In this document: positions 12,120 through 23,720 of the stretch, one piece after another | Layout: each line of letters opens with the position of its first letter | Position numbering within the stretch: the stretch's first letter is position 1 | Source: Pollenia angustigena | Taxonomy: Eukaryota; Arthropoda; Insecta; Diptera; Polleniidae | Direction of reading: 5' to 3' | NCBI GenBank assembly: GCA_930367215.1 | Contig: OV884056.1 | Location: forward strand, 234,165,127 to 234,229,126 | DNA: 64,000 nucleotides | Program-made: the position numbers and the translations under genes | Notes under the pieces: generated by a model | What the model was told of the DNA's origin: nothing | Seen by the model: the letters and a program-made list of their open reading frames with translations, nothing else | Database searches by the model: none

Positions 12120-12262
12120 CGAATTCCGAAAAATCCCTTCTTAGTGGATCGATTTGAGAAGTGAACAATCGCTAGTCCAAATTTCAAGTTTCTAGGTTCA
12201 GCGGTTTGGCTGGGCGATGATGAATGAGTCAGTCACTCACGCAACTCTTTTATATATATAGA
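12120..12262. repeat. 3' end of a widespread insect repeat
   Basis: GAGTCAGTCACTCACGCAAC followed by TTTTATATATATAGAT is, as I recall, a very common terminal signature of non-autonomous repeats in insect genomes. The upstream limit is not resolved. The region 11380-12120 is AT-rich and includes a hAT-like terminus (GTAGTGGCAGCCC, about 11768). Confidence 0.45.
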
Positions 12263-12639
12263 TAAGAACCAAAGTTATATTTTTTTTAAGTTTAATTCAA
12301 AAAGTTTTCAGTTTTAATTAATAATAATTGATAGTAAATAAAATATTAGAATTTAAAAAATGGAGTTTTTTTCATAAATACTTAATTCTTAGCAGCTCCT
12401 GCGCTGCTCAAGATGTTACTTTTTTTACTTTCTTTTGCAATTTGTATTTGTTTTAGTGAAAGACAAAAAAAAAAAAAAAATATTGCTTGGTAGACGAAAG
12501 TTTGCTCAAGCATTGAGCTCTAATATTCTCTCTATATAGGATTGGTTTACTTTTAAAAATCGGACAAATCGAACAATTTCTTCACCTACTGAACATACAA
12601 ATATGTTCCTGGAATAAGATTTTTTGCACAATAGCGCTG

Positions 12640-12735
12640 ATAAAATATAAGCTATGCCCTTTAATACTACGGTGAAGAGTATGTTAGATTCGGCACAGCC
12701 GAAGATGGCACATTTACTTGTTTTGCTTTGCTTAT
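12640..12735. repeat. Terminal fragment of a muscoid repeat (GATTCGGCACAGCCGAA)
   Basis: The palindrome TTCGGCACAGCCGAA near 12690, followed by a TTACTTGTT end, matches a dispersed repeat end I associate with higher flies. The open frames here look like chance. Confidence 0.4.
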
Positions 12736-13434
12736 TTATTTTGTTGTTGTTCACTGGCTTATATTTTATCTTTCGCAGTCGCAAGTCTCTTTTTAATCGT
12801 CTGCGTCTGTATGTGTGTGTAATATCTCAAGTATTTTATTAAATAAATAAATGATATTTTCAATAGCAAATTCTCGTTCTGTGTTACTCATACTAGCGCA
12901 TACAAAAATGTGACTACTCATACAAATATGAATTATTAATTAAGAATTTTCCTCTTTATAAATCATGCTTTCGCATTTTAATAATAAGCCAATTTTTCCG
13001 GCAGATTTTTTCTTTTTATCTTATACTTATTTAAGGAGAATTTAATTAACAACATCAAATGTGATTTAAAGCGGAGATTTTTTTATATGCAATAAAAGTT
13101 GGGCCTTATTTTGAGCGTCGTTATCGTAGGCGGGAAAATGTCTTTCTATGTATTATGATTGTTGCCAACGACATAAATACGAAAAGGTTCGTCGTTGTCG
13201 TGAAGTTAAAATAATATTGTCAAGAAATTTAACCGACTACGCCTTTGACCACGAAAACGACTCTGGTAATAAGGCTGATTATATTTTAGTTCGCGTCATT
13301 GGTGTGTCATGGAAGGGTATTGCAGAATTAAATATTACTTTTTTTTAATAATCATGAAAAATTCGTATGTAGTATTTTAATAAATAGGATCTGGGAATTT
13401 AATTCTAATGGTGAGAAACTTTTTTATTATAAAC

Positions 13435-15880
13435 TAGCTGACCCGACAGACGTTGTCCTGTCCAAATTAGGAAAAATCGAAACAAGTGGTCGTTTAAGTG
13501 GGCGGGGCAAAATTTTCTTTCCGTAAAAACCTAAGTTGGACCATGGCGATGATTTTAAAGAAATAATACTCGAAATCGGTCAAGCCGTTCTCAAGTTATG
13601 CGCTTAAAAGAAAAAGTGGGCGTAAAAGTAGGCGTGGTCTTTCGATGAAAACTTAAAATGGATTAATACGAATATTTGAAAGAAAAGTTTTTCAAATCGA
13701 TGGAGCCGTTTTCTGATTTTAGGTAAATCGAAAAAAAGTGGATGTAAAAGTGGGCGGGGCAAAATTTTCCTTTCGTATAAATCTAAGTTGGACCATGGCG
13801 ATCATTTTAAAGAAAAAATCCTCCAAATTATATAGATGTCATTGGTGGTGCAATATGAAAATTGGCTTTTGCCACGCCCCTCTGCCCGCAGAACGAAAAT
13901 CAAAAATCAAAATTCACAGTGTCACCCGCTTGAATATTCTGAAGATTCCCGTTTTGGAGTCCACATTAGACCGGGTCGACCTCCATACAAAAAAAAAAAG
14001 TTGTGCCAGTCACCCCCTAGAATGAAAGATATGTCAATGAAGTTTCTAAAACAGGAAAAAATTTTTTTTTGCCACGCCCCAAAATACAGCACTTTTGGTT
14101 TTTTATATGTAGCGCTGCCATTTAAAGTCCGATCTCATCATATCGCATATCGTTGTTCATGGCTTGAAAGTTGCTTCATTTTTGTCTTTGGTGACTTTTC
14201 AATCCGACCTGAAATTCTGGACACCACTTATGCCACCTCGGATCCTTCCCCCAAATGTCCAATTTTTTTGACGGTCCAAGAAAGTCCTTATAAAATTACG
14301 TATGTATCGATTTTAATATGCTCACTTTTATGACACACCTCCAAATTAAGGTCCTTTTTTCTTTTTCACACACATACTACATTAAAACAAGTAGAAGTCA
14401 ATACAAACCAAAAAAATTTTCCTCAGTCACGCCCTAGAATAAAAGGTATATTTATACAGTTTTAAGGACTTTAAAAAAATTTGCCTCGCCCTAAATAACA
14501 GCCCTTTTTGTTTTAGATATATAGAAAAAAAAATTCTGTAAAAGCCTCCATTTTTTTTAATGGCTCCCTAAGCCATTATCAATCTCGTACAAAACTCTGT
14601 AAGTTACGCGCAATTTTTGTTTAATTATTCAATAATCCTGAAAACCACTCTCTATGGCTTGTCATTTGAGTTTTTAAAAACTGTTTCTTAGCCTTTGGTC
14701 TTTTTTTTAACTAAGCGGTGTTTTCAAGTGGACTACTCATATTTTAATGAAAGTGAGACGGATGAATTTATTGACAAGCTTTCTCGATCTGAACTACTAG
14801 CGTTTTTTTTTTGCCAGTTTTCATATTTTGTGCAATTTTTCGTGCCATTTTTTTTTGCTGGACTGTGAAACTCAAATTAAAAATTTAAATTAAGACATTT
14901 GTAAAAGCAAACATAATGGCATATATGAGATCATGATACAGAGTTAAAACAAGAACTAAAAAATATAAAGAAACTGCAGAATTCTAAAAATGAAAAAAAA
15001 ATAATTTAAATGCATGCCTCAAAACATGTATGCGAAAAATTATAAATTGGGCAGTCGGTGTATATAAATCTTAGCTAGACTCAAGGTGACTCAAAGTTTT
15101 AGAGGGACTTTCTTAGCACGTGAAAAAATTAGACATCAGAGAGAAGGATCCGAGATATCATAATTGCCATCTAGAATTTTAAGTTAGTTTAAAAAAGCAT
15201 TAAATACGAAAATAAAGGCACATTCTAGCCATTAACAATGATATACGATACGATGAGATTGGACTTTAATTGACGATGCTGTATATATAAAACAAAAAGG
15301 GCAGTAATTTAGGGCATGGCAAAAACAATTTTTTTAAAGTTCTTAAAACTTAATAAATATACCTTTTATTCTAGGGCGTGACTGATGAACATTTTTTTGG
15401 TTTGTATTGGCTTCTACTTGGTTTAATGTAGTATGTGTGTGAAAAAGAAAAAAGGGCCTTAATTTGGAGGTGTGTCATAAAAGTGAGCATATTAAAATCG
15501 ATACATACGTAATTTTATAAGGACTTTCTTGGACCGTCAAAAAAATTGGACATTTGGGGGAAGGATCCGAGGTGGCATAAGTGGTGTCCAGAATTTCAGG
15601 TCGGATTGAAAAGTCACCAAAGACAAAAATGAAGCAACTTTCAAGCCATGAACAACGATATGCGATATGATGAGATCGGACTTTAAATGGCAGCGCTACA
15701 TATAAAAAGCCAAAAGTGCTGTATTTTGGGGCGTGGCAAAAAAAAATGTTTTCCTGTTTTAGAAACTTCATTGACATATCTTTCATTCTAGGGGGTGACT
15801 GGCACAACTTTTTTTTTCGACCCACCCTAACGTTACATACATACATACACACACATCCTGTTTTATATATAAAGATTATC
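13435..15880. repeat. 'CTAGCTGACCCGACAGACG' insect repeat with internal foldback
   Basis: The element starts with CTAGCTGACCCGACAGACGT and ends with TTTTATATATAAAGAT, the terminal pair of a widespread arthropod repeat. Inside are tandem GTGGGCGGGGCAAAATTTTC units at 13500 and 13756. A very large inverted repeat follows: about 13990-14530 and its reverse complement at 15290-15817 match over roughly 530 bases, nearly identical for the outer 350. Each arm therefore carries the same chance open frame (165 and 158 residues) ending in ITYVSILICSLL. A second, older copy of the unit lies inside the right arm at about 15068-15430. No recognisable protein is encoded. Confidence 0.7.
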
Positions 15881-16479
15881 ATATTAATTCGAATGTGTAT
15901 TCCGTCAATATTTGTCAGGAATATTTTTCTATGAACTATCAGAATATACAATCAAAATATACAAAAATATTCCTGAAAATTATTAATGGAATGGGCCTAT
16001 TAAAGTATGAAGGCTTTATGGATTGTAATTTGACTTGGAAAACACATTCAAATAAATATGAAAATGTATTTTAATAAATTTAAATTATTAGAAATTGTCC
16101 TTGATATAAAAATATTTTTCAAAAAACCCATGCAATTAATAATTTGGTAAGACCCTGCTTAGTTAAATGAAAGAAAGCATATTTTGATGGTTTTTGTGTC
16201 GTCGGCAAAATAAAAGAATAAAATTATTCAGTAAACCAAGGCCTGAGTGTTAGACCAACTGTCTGTTGTTTTTTTTTTTATTTATTTAAATATTTACAAT
16301 CATCGTTCTTCTTTTGTTTTGATATTCGAAATTAAGACAAATAATTGCTTGGATTCCCGTATATGACTTAATTGTTAAAATGGAAAAGAAAAATATGAAA
16401 ACGATTATCAGCAAAAAGTCATTATTATTACTTTATTATTGTAAAATAATTATAGAATGTTCGGTTCTTTCTTGAAAAT

Positions 16480-16612
16480 AGTAACGAACGGTATTAAAGG
16501 TTGTGTATGTCTACACAATCACTAAAAAAATAGATATCGTTCCTGGGTGTGTGAGCCGAACGTTAAATAATGTACTGTTTATTTTCGAACACTGGGTTTA
16601 AATCACTTTAGT
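16480..16612 (+). repeat. Dispersed repeat family X, copy 2
   Basis: Shares GAACGGTATTAAAGGTTGTG, AGATATCGTTCCTGGGTGTG and TTCGAACACTG with copy 1 at 9903-10047. It is diverged and non-coding. Confidence 0.5.
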
Positions 16613-17121
16613 CTAGATAAACTGCTTCTAACCGTAATCATCCGCACTTAGGAAAAAAGTCTATGAAACACACCAAATTAATATTTTTAAATTTAACATA
16701 AAGAAAAACTACAGTTACTGACTTAAGATATTTTTGCCAACGCCAAAGAGATGTCAATTCATATCCGATAAGTAAGGTAATCACCCTTATTGTCTTTTTT
16801 TAAACGGTACCGTGATTGGCGAAAAACGCCAATGAATACGACACTTTTCAAATCTATTACAAAAACGACGTCAAAACAGTACCGTGTTTGGCGTATTTGT
16901 CAGTCAAAAGTGTAAAAAATTGTCGTTAAACATTTTGGTTACGACGCTATTAAAATTATTTGAGAAATAATTTCAATGGAAGGAAATAAAATGTAAACAT
17001 GCAAAAAATTTAATATCATTGAAATATAATTTAGTTTTTATGTGCTTGTGTACCTAACTCTGGTATATATTTTAGGATAAATCTCACAACTGCCGCACAA
17101 TTTGCGAAGTAAGTAGCAATA

Positions 17122-17785
17122 ATGGAGCAAAAACCTTTTTTGGCAAAGGCCTTCCAAAAAAAATTTAAGCAAAACCAATATTAAAGAGGAGTGGAACACC
17201 GTATCCGAAAATTTATACTGCCATTCCGGAGAGGGTTAGATGAAGCTATAAGCCGATTTAAAATTTAAATTGAAGAAAAAACTCACTCATAACAAAGCTG
17301 AAAGCTATGCAACAGGTGGTGGGCGGTTCAAACAAAATACATTTTCATCTGTCGAAGAAGCAGCAATTGATCTATTAGACATGCGTGCTATTGTCGAACA
17401 TAAATATCCATTTGGAATTAAGAGAAAGCGAAGGATTTCACCAGACCCCGAGCCAAATTTAGACACAAAAACTGGCATTACCGAAGTTGAAAGCCCGAGT
17501 ACTTCACCTGTGATACCTCCGCTTAGAAAAAATAAAAACAAGCGAAACTAGGGTTTTTAGAACAACAAGTAAAACTGCAAAAAGAGTTATGCTTAAATTT
17601 GAAAAATAAATTATCTGAATCGGAACGTTACATACGGAGAATGCTTAAGAGGAGAAATCGGTTTATATAAGGCGGAACTCTAAAGCAAAGAGAAAAACAG
17701 AAAAGCTCATTTAGAAATACGCAAAACCGAACTAGAAATTAAAAAAAATTTGAACTTGAAGACTTAATAAAAAGGAAAATGTTTT
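17122..17785 (+). pseudogene. Myb/SANT-like DNA-binding protein with coiled-coil tail, broken
   Basis: The first ATG (17122) opens MEQKPFLAKAFQKKFKQNQY and then hits a stop. After a frameshift comes WNTVSENLYCHSGEG, two stops, then DLKFKLKKKLTHNKAES and YATGGG. This order (aromatic helices, W..V.. helix, long basic helix K.KL...A, then TGGG) is the zeste-type Myb/SANT-like domain found in fly regulatory proteins and in PIF/Harbinger second ORFs. A linker with PFGIKRKRR follows, and then a charged helix readable across another frameshift (QQVKLQKELCLNLKNKLSES; later RKTELEIKKN), the usual C-terminal coiled coil. At least three lesions make it a pseudogene. It would have bound DNA, probably its own element's ends. 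Confidence 0.6.
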
Positions 17786-17847
17786 AATTTTTATTTTGTT
17801 TTAATTAATATAATTATGTTCATGTAAATAGAACTTCTTACATATAT

Positions 17848-18085
17848 CGATGGTTTTCTTCCGCAACCACGCAACTCGATTTTTTGTTTTAACCGGAAAA
17901 GTAATCAGTAAATACAGGCTTACAATTTTGCATTTTTTTTTGTTTGGCGAAATATCGGAATCTTTCCTAATTCTTGGATTATAAAAGAATATAGAAAAAA
18001 AAGTTTCGAATATTTGGTAAAAAGTATTTTGTCTCTCCTGAAAAGAAGTTGTTTTGGAGTTACGGGGTTGCGGAAGAAAACCACA
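17848..18085. mobile_element. Small element with perfect 17-bp inverted ends
   Basis: GGTTTTCTTCCGCAACC at 17849 is exactly inverted as GGTTGCGGAAGAAAACC ending near 18084. The 200-bp interior is AT-rich and non-coding. It is nested in the Myb/SANT element. No target duplication is clear. Confidence 0.6.
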
Positions 18086-18329
18086 ATTAAATAATACAAA
18101 AATTTTACCAACAATTTTACTATGCGTATTATTTTTAATTCAAACACTTGTTTGACAGATCTTTAACAGGGTGTTTCAAAATAATTTAATTAAGTGTATT
18201 CTTTTACATTGTGATTCTTTTACAAAATTTTGCTAGTCGAAAATTTTAGACGGTAACATAAAAAGTGAATACGACTGCAACTACGACACCTGTCGTTTTT
18301 CGACTACGCCAAACACAATAAGGGTGAAT

Positions 18330-20887
18330 GTTTAATGCTCTGAAGATTCATAAGAAGAAGAGTAAAAATGTACAGAATTTTTAATTTGTTTAAAGACACA
18401 AATTTATTTTATAAAAACGAAAAATTGTCCCCATTTGCTTAAAAATATGTAAATGATTTTATATGCAGAGCAGTAAAAGACGATAGCAAAAGTTATTATT
18501 AGAGAAAACGCTTATTTGATTCGAAGAAAATTATTTTTTTTTAAAAAGGAATTAAAAGTTTTGAAGGAAGTGCAAAGACAACTGAATGGGGTAGAGATTA
18601 TAAAATGTTGCTTTGACTATTAAGGCAAACATGCGTAGAAAGGAAACTTGTATTCTCATTGAAATCTTCTTGATAAAAATTAGAAATAGGCTTTCAAATG
18701 ATTCTGTAAATGCTTATTCTGAACTAAAATCCTATTTTAAAAGAAATATTTTGTTATAATCTGTTTAAATAACACTACGTGACAAAATTTCAACAAAGTC
18801 GTGACCAAATGAATCTGACAGCTAATCTTTATGTAAAATTTTCCGCTGAATCCGAATATGAAGTCTGAATTGTCAAGTAGAACAGTTGTTGCGATATTCA
18901 AAAATAACCAATATTTGTGTTTTTAAAAAAGATGATGTGACTGAAATGCAAATACTTTAAAAAATTTAAAACGGACTATGTATTTCTTTTTGTTAGTTAG
19001 AAAGATAATAAAATTTCTAAAATAACCATGGATGGCTAATGAAGATTGGTTACAGGGGACAAAAGTTCAAGCTTTTCTTTTTGCCACAGAAATAAAAAAG
19101 ATTAATGCTTTTATAAACTAATTTAATTGATCTCAGGAAATGTTATTTGTTCAAATTAAATAATATTTTGCATCAATTTGTAAATTGAGCGGGATCCCGG
19201 GAAATTGAAAAATAAATCCCGCTTTCCCGGGAAATAAAAAGTCCGGGAAAAGAAAAACTCTAGTTGTATCACAAGGAAATTAGTCTTAAGCAAACTACTG
19301 CAAAAAAACACTTCTCTGGATACTGAGGTATGCAAAGCGCTGTTCAGTTTCGTTAGCATTCTTAATACATAAAACAATTTGATTTTCAGCAAAACCATTA
19401 TAAGCTTCATTCCGATGGACAAAGTGCATTACCGCATACTTTAATGGTAACGCCACTTTCCCTTGGGTGTTGTAGGGATCACCTCAAGGATATTTTATCT
19501 TTTGGTGTAATACCCTGAGGGGCAAATCAGGTTTATGCATACGTGGAATCCGATAAATAGTTAAAATGACAGGGCTTATGAAGTCTGGTTGATTTCTTGG
19601 GACCGAAGCTTTACAATAGTTCTTGCTCATTCAGGTACCAAGTGAGTCAGTGGCCACCTGTGTATGCAAGGCACCGGTCTGACTATTGGGTGAAGACCCC
19701 GCTAGCATGTTGCAAGTGCAAAATGCTTTCTGCTTTTCAGGATGATTCCGGAAGCTTACTTCCCGATAGAACGATGCTTTTGAAAGTTAATCTTCTTTCG
19801 ATGGGGAAGTACCCTTCTGAGGCATGAACTCACAAAAGAATTTAACGAAAGGCGGTTTTTTTTTGACAAAGACCTACATTCGGGAATCACGTGATAGCGT
19901 GATTAATGCCCAAAACCATGGGATATGGAGACATGGTTAGCTGATTTGTCACCCTTGCTAGAAATTGCGGTCTTTGGCGGTTCCCACTGATCCGCCTCCT
20001 GAACGTGGTGGGAATGTATAATTATTTTCGAATAAAACACTAACAATGACTATCTGTGTGTGAAGTATCTATGAATATATGGGGAGGTTGCTTTCTTTGT
20101 CCCCTAGTGTTAAGGATCCATTATGAGATTAGGCCATATGGCAGGTGCTCATATTATTCATTTCTACTTTGACACTCATATTAACCTGAGAGAAGGAAGA
20201 TTATCGCCGGTTAACAAATCCAAGCAACTAGAGTTACAACAGGACGCCTACACTATCGGGTAATGGCCACTGACTTATGCCCGAGCTGCTTACAATTCGT
20301 TTAAAAATAGCTTTTTATGTTTTCGTTAGACTCACTTAGAAAATAGTAAGGAATACTGTATTTAAAGTACTTGAGTACATAGCAGCTATGTTATTGCTAA
20401 CTTCGTAGTGAAAAAAACCTCGGTTAAGCAAACGACCTGAAAATCTTTTTTTTTTGTATACGTTTGGTAAAACGAAACCTGTTTAACGTTTTCAGTCTGA
20501 AAAAAACTAGATAAAATTAAGAATGCGTAAATGAAAAGTCCCAGAAAAGTTTTTAACTTGAACATTTTATAATTTGACCAACTATGAAGCTTTTATTCTT
20601 CGTAGATATTAACCTAAAACATTTTTTTATTACATAATCTTTAAGCCAAATTTAGGCCAAATTGATTACAATTGAATTGTATGGGGCAATTATTATTGAC
20701 ATTAACAATCAGTTATTTTTTAAAATCCATATTAATACTTTTTAACTAAACCTCACTCCATCACGAGTTTTAAGAAAAGAGAAATGCATTTACAATATTT
20801 CCAATTTGTAAAGCGTTAAATAAACAGTTACCGAGTGAAGTCTGAATTTGACTAATACATTGATATAATGCATATTTTCAAACTTAC
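18330..20887. other. Intron with hAT-like CCCGGG end and an unidentified GC-richer block
   Basis: Around 19185-19260 are repeated motifs GGGATCCCGGGAAATT, TTTCCCGGGAAAT and GTCCGGGAAA, resembling the hAT-like end at 63186. From about 19430 to 20290 composition is balanced, with scattered short frames (76 residues at 19597-19827), none recognised. I suspect a degraded retroelement. The rest is AT-rich intron. Confidence 0.3.
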
Positions 20888-20966
20888 CGCATTGGCTTCA
20901 TTAAAGCTTTAACATCGTTTTGATATTCAATCATTAATTTGAGCTGTGTGCCGCCTTCCTTTTGTA
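20888..20966 (-). CDS. FAM20C: FAM20C-like secretory kinase, internal exon (GGTQLK block)
   Basis: On the minus strand a pyrimidine-rich acceptor (TTTTTCTATTTGCAG) precedes 20966 and a strong donor (GTAAGTTTG) follows 20888. The 79-bp exon reads [20 protein letters not shown], then LMKPM and the first two bases of an arginine codon. The GGTQLKL..EFQN..AL.KPM+ block is the start of the kinase core in FAM20 proteins. The lysine of GGTQLK and the lysine of KPM lie where the family has its N-lobe nucleotide-binding strand. The first two bases (TA) complete the G left by the exon at 49154, giving valine, so phases agree. FAM20C phosphorylates S-x-E motifs of secreted proteins in the Golgi; FAM20B phosphorylates xylose on proteoglycans. 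The match looks closer to FAM20C, but only part of the protein is visible. The following exon (expected FPREQ..LPNHFYF) was not found in 1-20887. Confidence 0.88.
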
Positions 20967-21910
20967 CTGCAAATAGAAAAACAACATAATTAAATAAAAC
21001 CAATATTTGGCTAAAGAGTTCTTAAAGTAATCATGTGAATTAAACGTTTAGTTTATATGTATCAACAACGTTACTGCACAAAATTTTGTTAATATCAAAA
21101 AATATTTAATTGATACTATTGACTTGTTTACTGTTGCAAATTTAATTAATTTCTTTATTTATATCACGATTTTTTTAATTTAAATAAAGTTTTATATTTT
21201 TCTATGTACTCTTTATACATTTTTGCTCTTTTCATATAAGAAACATCCATATTTTATGCATACATTAAAGTGATTTGTTAAGCACTTCAAACTGACATTA
21301 TTACAACCAAAGCACTTCATTAATCACATAGAATCCTCTGAACATACCTCAAACTAAGAATAATGTAGAATCGACCACCATGAACGTACCCCTCATGTGT
21401 ACAAACGGCCACAATTTGTTCTTAATGTTTTTATTATGTCCTTAAATTATTCATAAATTTTCACAATTTCATCATAAATATGTTATAAATAATCTTCGGA
21501 TAACTTAGTTAAAGGTTTTTTTTTTATAAATTTTTAATACTTTAATGATATGGAAATGTGTTTGTTTGGGTTTTTTTCTCTTAATCAACTGTCATCTTAA
21601 TCATCTCAAATTTAATGTGATCGGCTTTGATTAGCTTAATAAATATTTTGCTTAAACGCGTTTAAAAACGCCTTTTCTTAAACTTAACATGCCACTCGTA
21701 AAATTGCTCTGAGTGGAGAAGCATCTCGCGCTTTTTGTCATTATTTCTTAAGGGCAAACAGGTTGTTCCTGTTTGTCTGCTTTTCGTGCGTTTTGCGTTG
21801 TCACCCCGCATTGTTTAGTGGTTCGGCATCGTATAACTGTACCAAGTTACAGTTTTTGCGGTTGTTCAAAATTAACTATATGCAATCGTTTTTAAACTCA
21901 ATGTTTTAAT
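20967..21910. other. Start (3' side) of the 28.2-kb FAM20C intron, no feature
   Basis: AT-rich intron without repeats or frames that I can interpret, apart from the acceptor site next to the exon at 20966. Confidence 0.5.
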
Positions 21911-22035
21911 GTGTTTGTCTGGTGGAGAACCAAAAATAACTCAGTGACTGGTGGAGAACCATATATAACTCAGACGTTTTACTGGTGGAGTACCAAGGAA
22001 ATAACTCAGACGTTTACTGGTGGAGACCAACATAC
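21911..22035 (+). repeat. Minisatellite, about 34-bp unit, four copies
   Basis: Four tandem copies of a unit containing CTGGTGGAGAACCAAA and ATAACTCAGACGTTT, with small length changes, run from 21916 to about 22035. The array sits inside a 76-residue chance frame (WWRT.. / YWWST..). It is intronic. Confidence 0.75.
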
Positions 22036-23035
22036 TTTGGAGCGGATTCTGGATGCTCTCGCCTTCCTGTACGAAGGTTTAGGTCGAACGAACACTTTGT
22101 GGTTGAAGCTCCTAAAATTGTGTGATACCCTGACATTATAACTTAAATAGTTCGTCAAAAACTTTATTTTTAAGCTATTAGTTTTTTGAATAAGTCTTAG
22201 AATAAGTTAAAAATAATATTACTTGGAATTTTAAATGTTTATTTAAAAATGACTGCACGGAATACTTATTAAATAAACACCAGTTCTTACTGTAATAATG
22301 TGAGTGCATACGCTCAAAACAAAAATCAAATCAATCCGAAGTAGTATTAATAGTACGGTGAGTACGGACTTTCTTGAATCAATTACAGAAAAATTGATTT
22401 TCAATCGCAAAATACTTAAATTATCCATATTCAGCCCCGATTTCGTACTTGAAATAATCCGAATGTGAGATTGATTTAAGTAAAATTAAGATTGAATCAA
22501 TCTCAAAATGCGCTTGATTCAAGTATCATAAAGTTGATTTCATCCGGAATTAGAAAGAAAGAATTATTATGATTGATTAACTTACTCGTATAACAACTTA
22601 CAAAATGATAAAACACCGACATCATGCCCGATATGGTTTTTACTTTAGAAATCGTATGTACATATTTAACCAATAATATAAACTAAATGAGAATCACGAC
22701 CCTGCGGGAAATTTGTGTCAATTGGTCTAACAGACTCGTCCTGGGAGTTGTGAAAATAGAACAGGTACAGGTACGTGACCAGTGAAAGGAGAACCAATAA
22801 TGTAACTGGTTTATGAAGAACAAAAAGTAAGAAAAAGTAATGAATTACATTACAGTCTTCACCGGTGGAATGACTCATTTTTTGGGACTTTCTAAAATTT
22901 GGTTCTTAAATTTAGTTCTAGGACTTGTTTTACTAAAAAAATACTGCATTGTATTGAAATAATACTACATTATAGTAACTGTCACTAAACACGTTCATTT
23001 AGAATAGATGTGTGACTGGTCGAATGGTGTCAATT

Positions 23036-23100
23036 GACCGGTTCTAGTTCTCACACTTTCTATTAGGTATTCATAGAAAGTGTGGGAACTAGAACCGGTC
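23036..23100 (+). repeat. Very stable 65-nt hairpin
   Basis: A 28-nt arm (GACCGGTTCTAGTTCTCACA, then CTTTCTAT) pairs with a 28-nt arm ending AGAACCGGTC around a 9-nt loop (TAGGTATTC). The only non-Watson-Crick position becomes a G-U pair if the plus strand is transcribed. It could be a miRNA-like precursor or the remains of a tiny inverted-repeat element. The gene here is transcribed from the minus strand, where that position would be an A-C mismatch. Confidence 0.75.
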
Positions 23101-23179
23101 TCTACCACCAAAGACCTATCACAAGACTACTTTGGTGTCAGTTCGCTTCCCTCTAGGGGAGTTAACATTTACTTTTTAG

Positions 23180-23257
23180 CCCTTCGTGGTACACATGCGT
23201 CTGGCCAGACCTTCTTTTAATGTGTATAGAAATTCAAAACATGCGTAAGCCGGAGGG
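23180..23257. mobile_element. 78-bp piggyBac-type MITE (CCC..GGG, TTAA)
   Basis: CCCTTCGTGG and GTCTGGCCAGACC follow TTAG (23176-23179) on the left. GCCGGAGGG is followed by TTAA on the right. The termini and the palindrome GTCTGGCCAGAC match the larger piggyBac-like element at 32083-33221. One base of the left TTAA has mutated. Confidence 0.7.
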
Positions 23258-23720
23258 TTAAACACAACGAAAAGTTTAATATTTTTTTTAATTGATTTGA
23301 GAATTTTATACTTATTTCAACAAATTCCGGGATCGATTTTCGAAAGTTATCCCATTTAGGATTGTTAAAGTGTTGCCAAATTAGCTATTTAGTGGCTAGA
23401 TTTAGCCATTTTTCACCCTGTTTAGCCATTAAAAAATGAGTTTAGCCGTTAGCCATTTTTCAACTTGTTAAGCCATAATTTTTTTTTGCCGGTTTTCTTT
23501 TAAAAGAATAATTTTTATTTTTTTATAAAAATTTATAAAAGTAAAATAAACATTTTGAACAATTAAAACGCCTTTAACTTAAATCACAACTTTTACAAAT
23601 GTTAAAAATCGCTAAAACTATGACGCTGAAACATCTTTTAAAATAAAGGAACAGTATTCCACTATTAAATTTATAAAATGGATCAACACAAACATCGCTG
23701 TTTCTTTCTGGTTGCAAGTA

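Larger units (their letters stand above)
16781..18327 (+). mobile_element. DNA transposon encoding a Myb/SANT-like protein (PIF/Harbinger-like)
   Basis: The left terminus reads TCACCCTTATTG and the right terminus, reversed, TCACCCTTATTGTGTTTGGC. GTGTTTGGCGTA also recurs in the left subterminal region (about 16879), so the ends share a repeated motif. The interior holds a broken Myb/SANT-type gene (17122-17785) and a small nested palindromic element (17848-18084). Separate Myb/SANT proteins are a hallmark of PIF/Harbinger elements, which is why I favour that class. A clean 3-bp duplication was not seen, so the class stays tentative. Confidence 0.55.

Noticed and set aside
13836..15951. Open frames of 165 (+) and 158 (-) residues with about 110 shared C-terminal residues
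   Set aside because: They are the same non-coding repeat arm read in opposite orientations. There is no start context, domain or codon pattern, and the identity comes from the inverted repeat.
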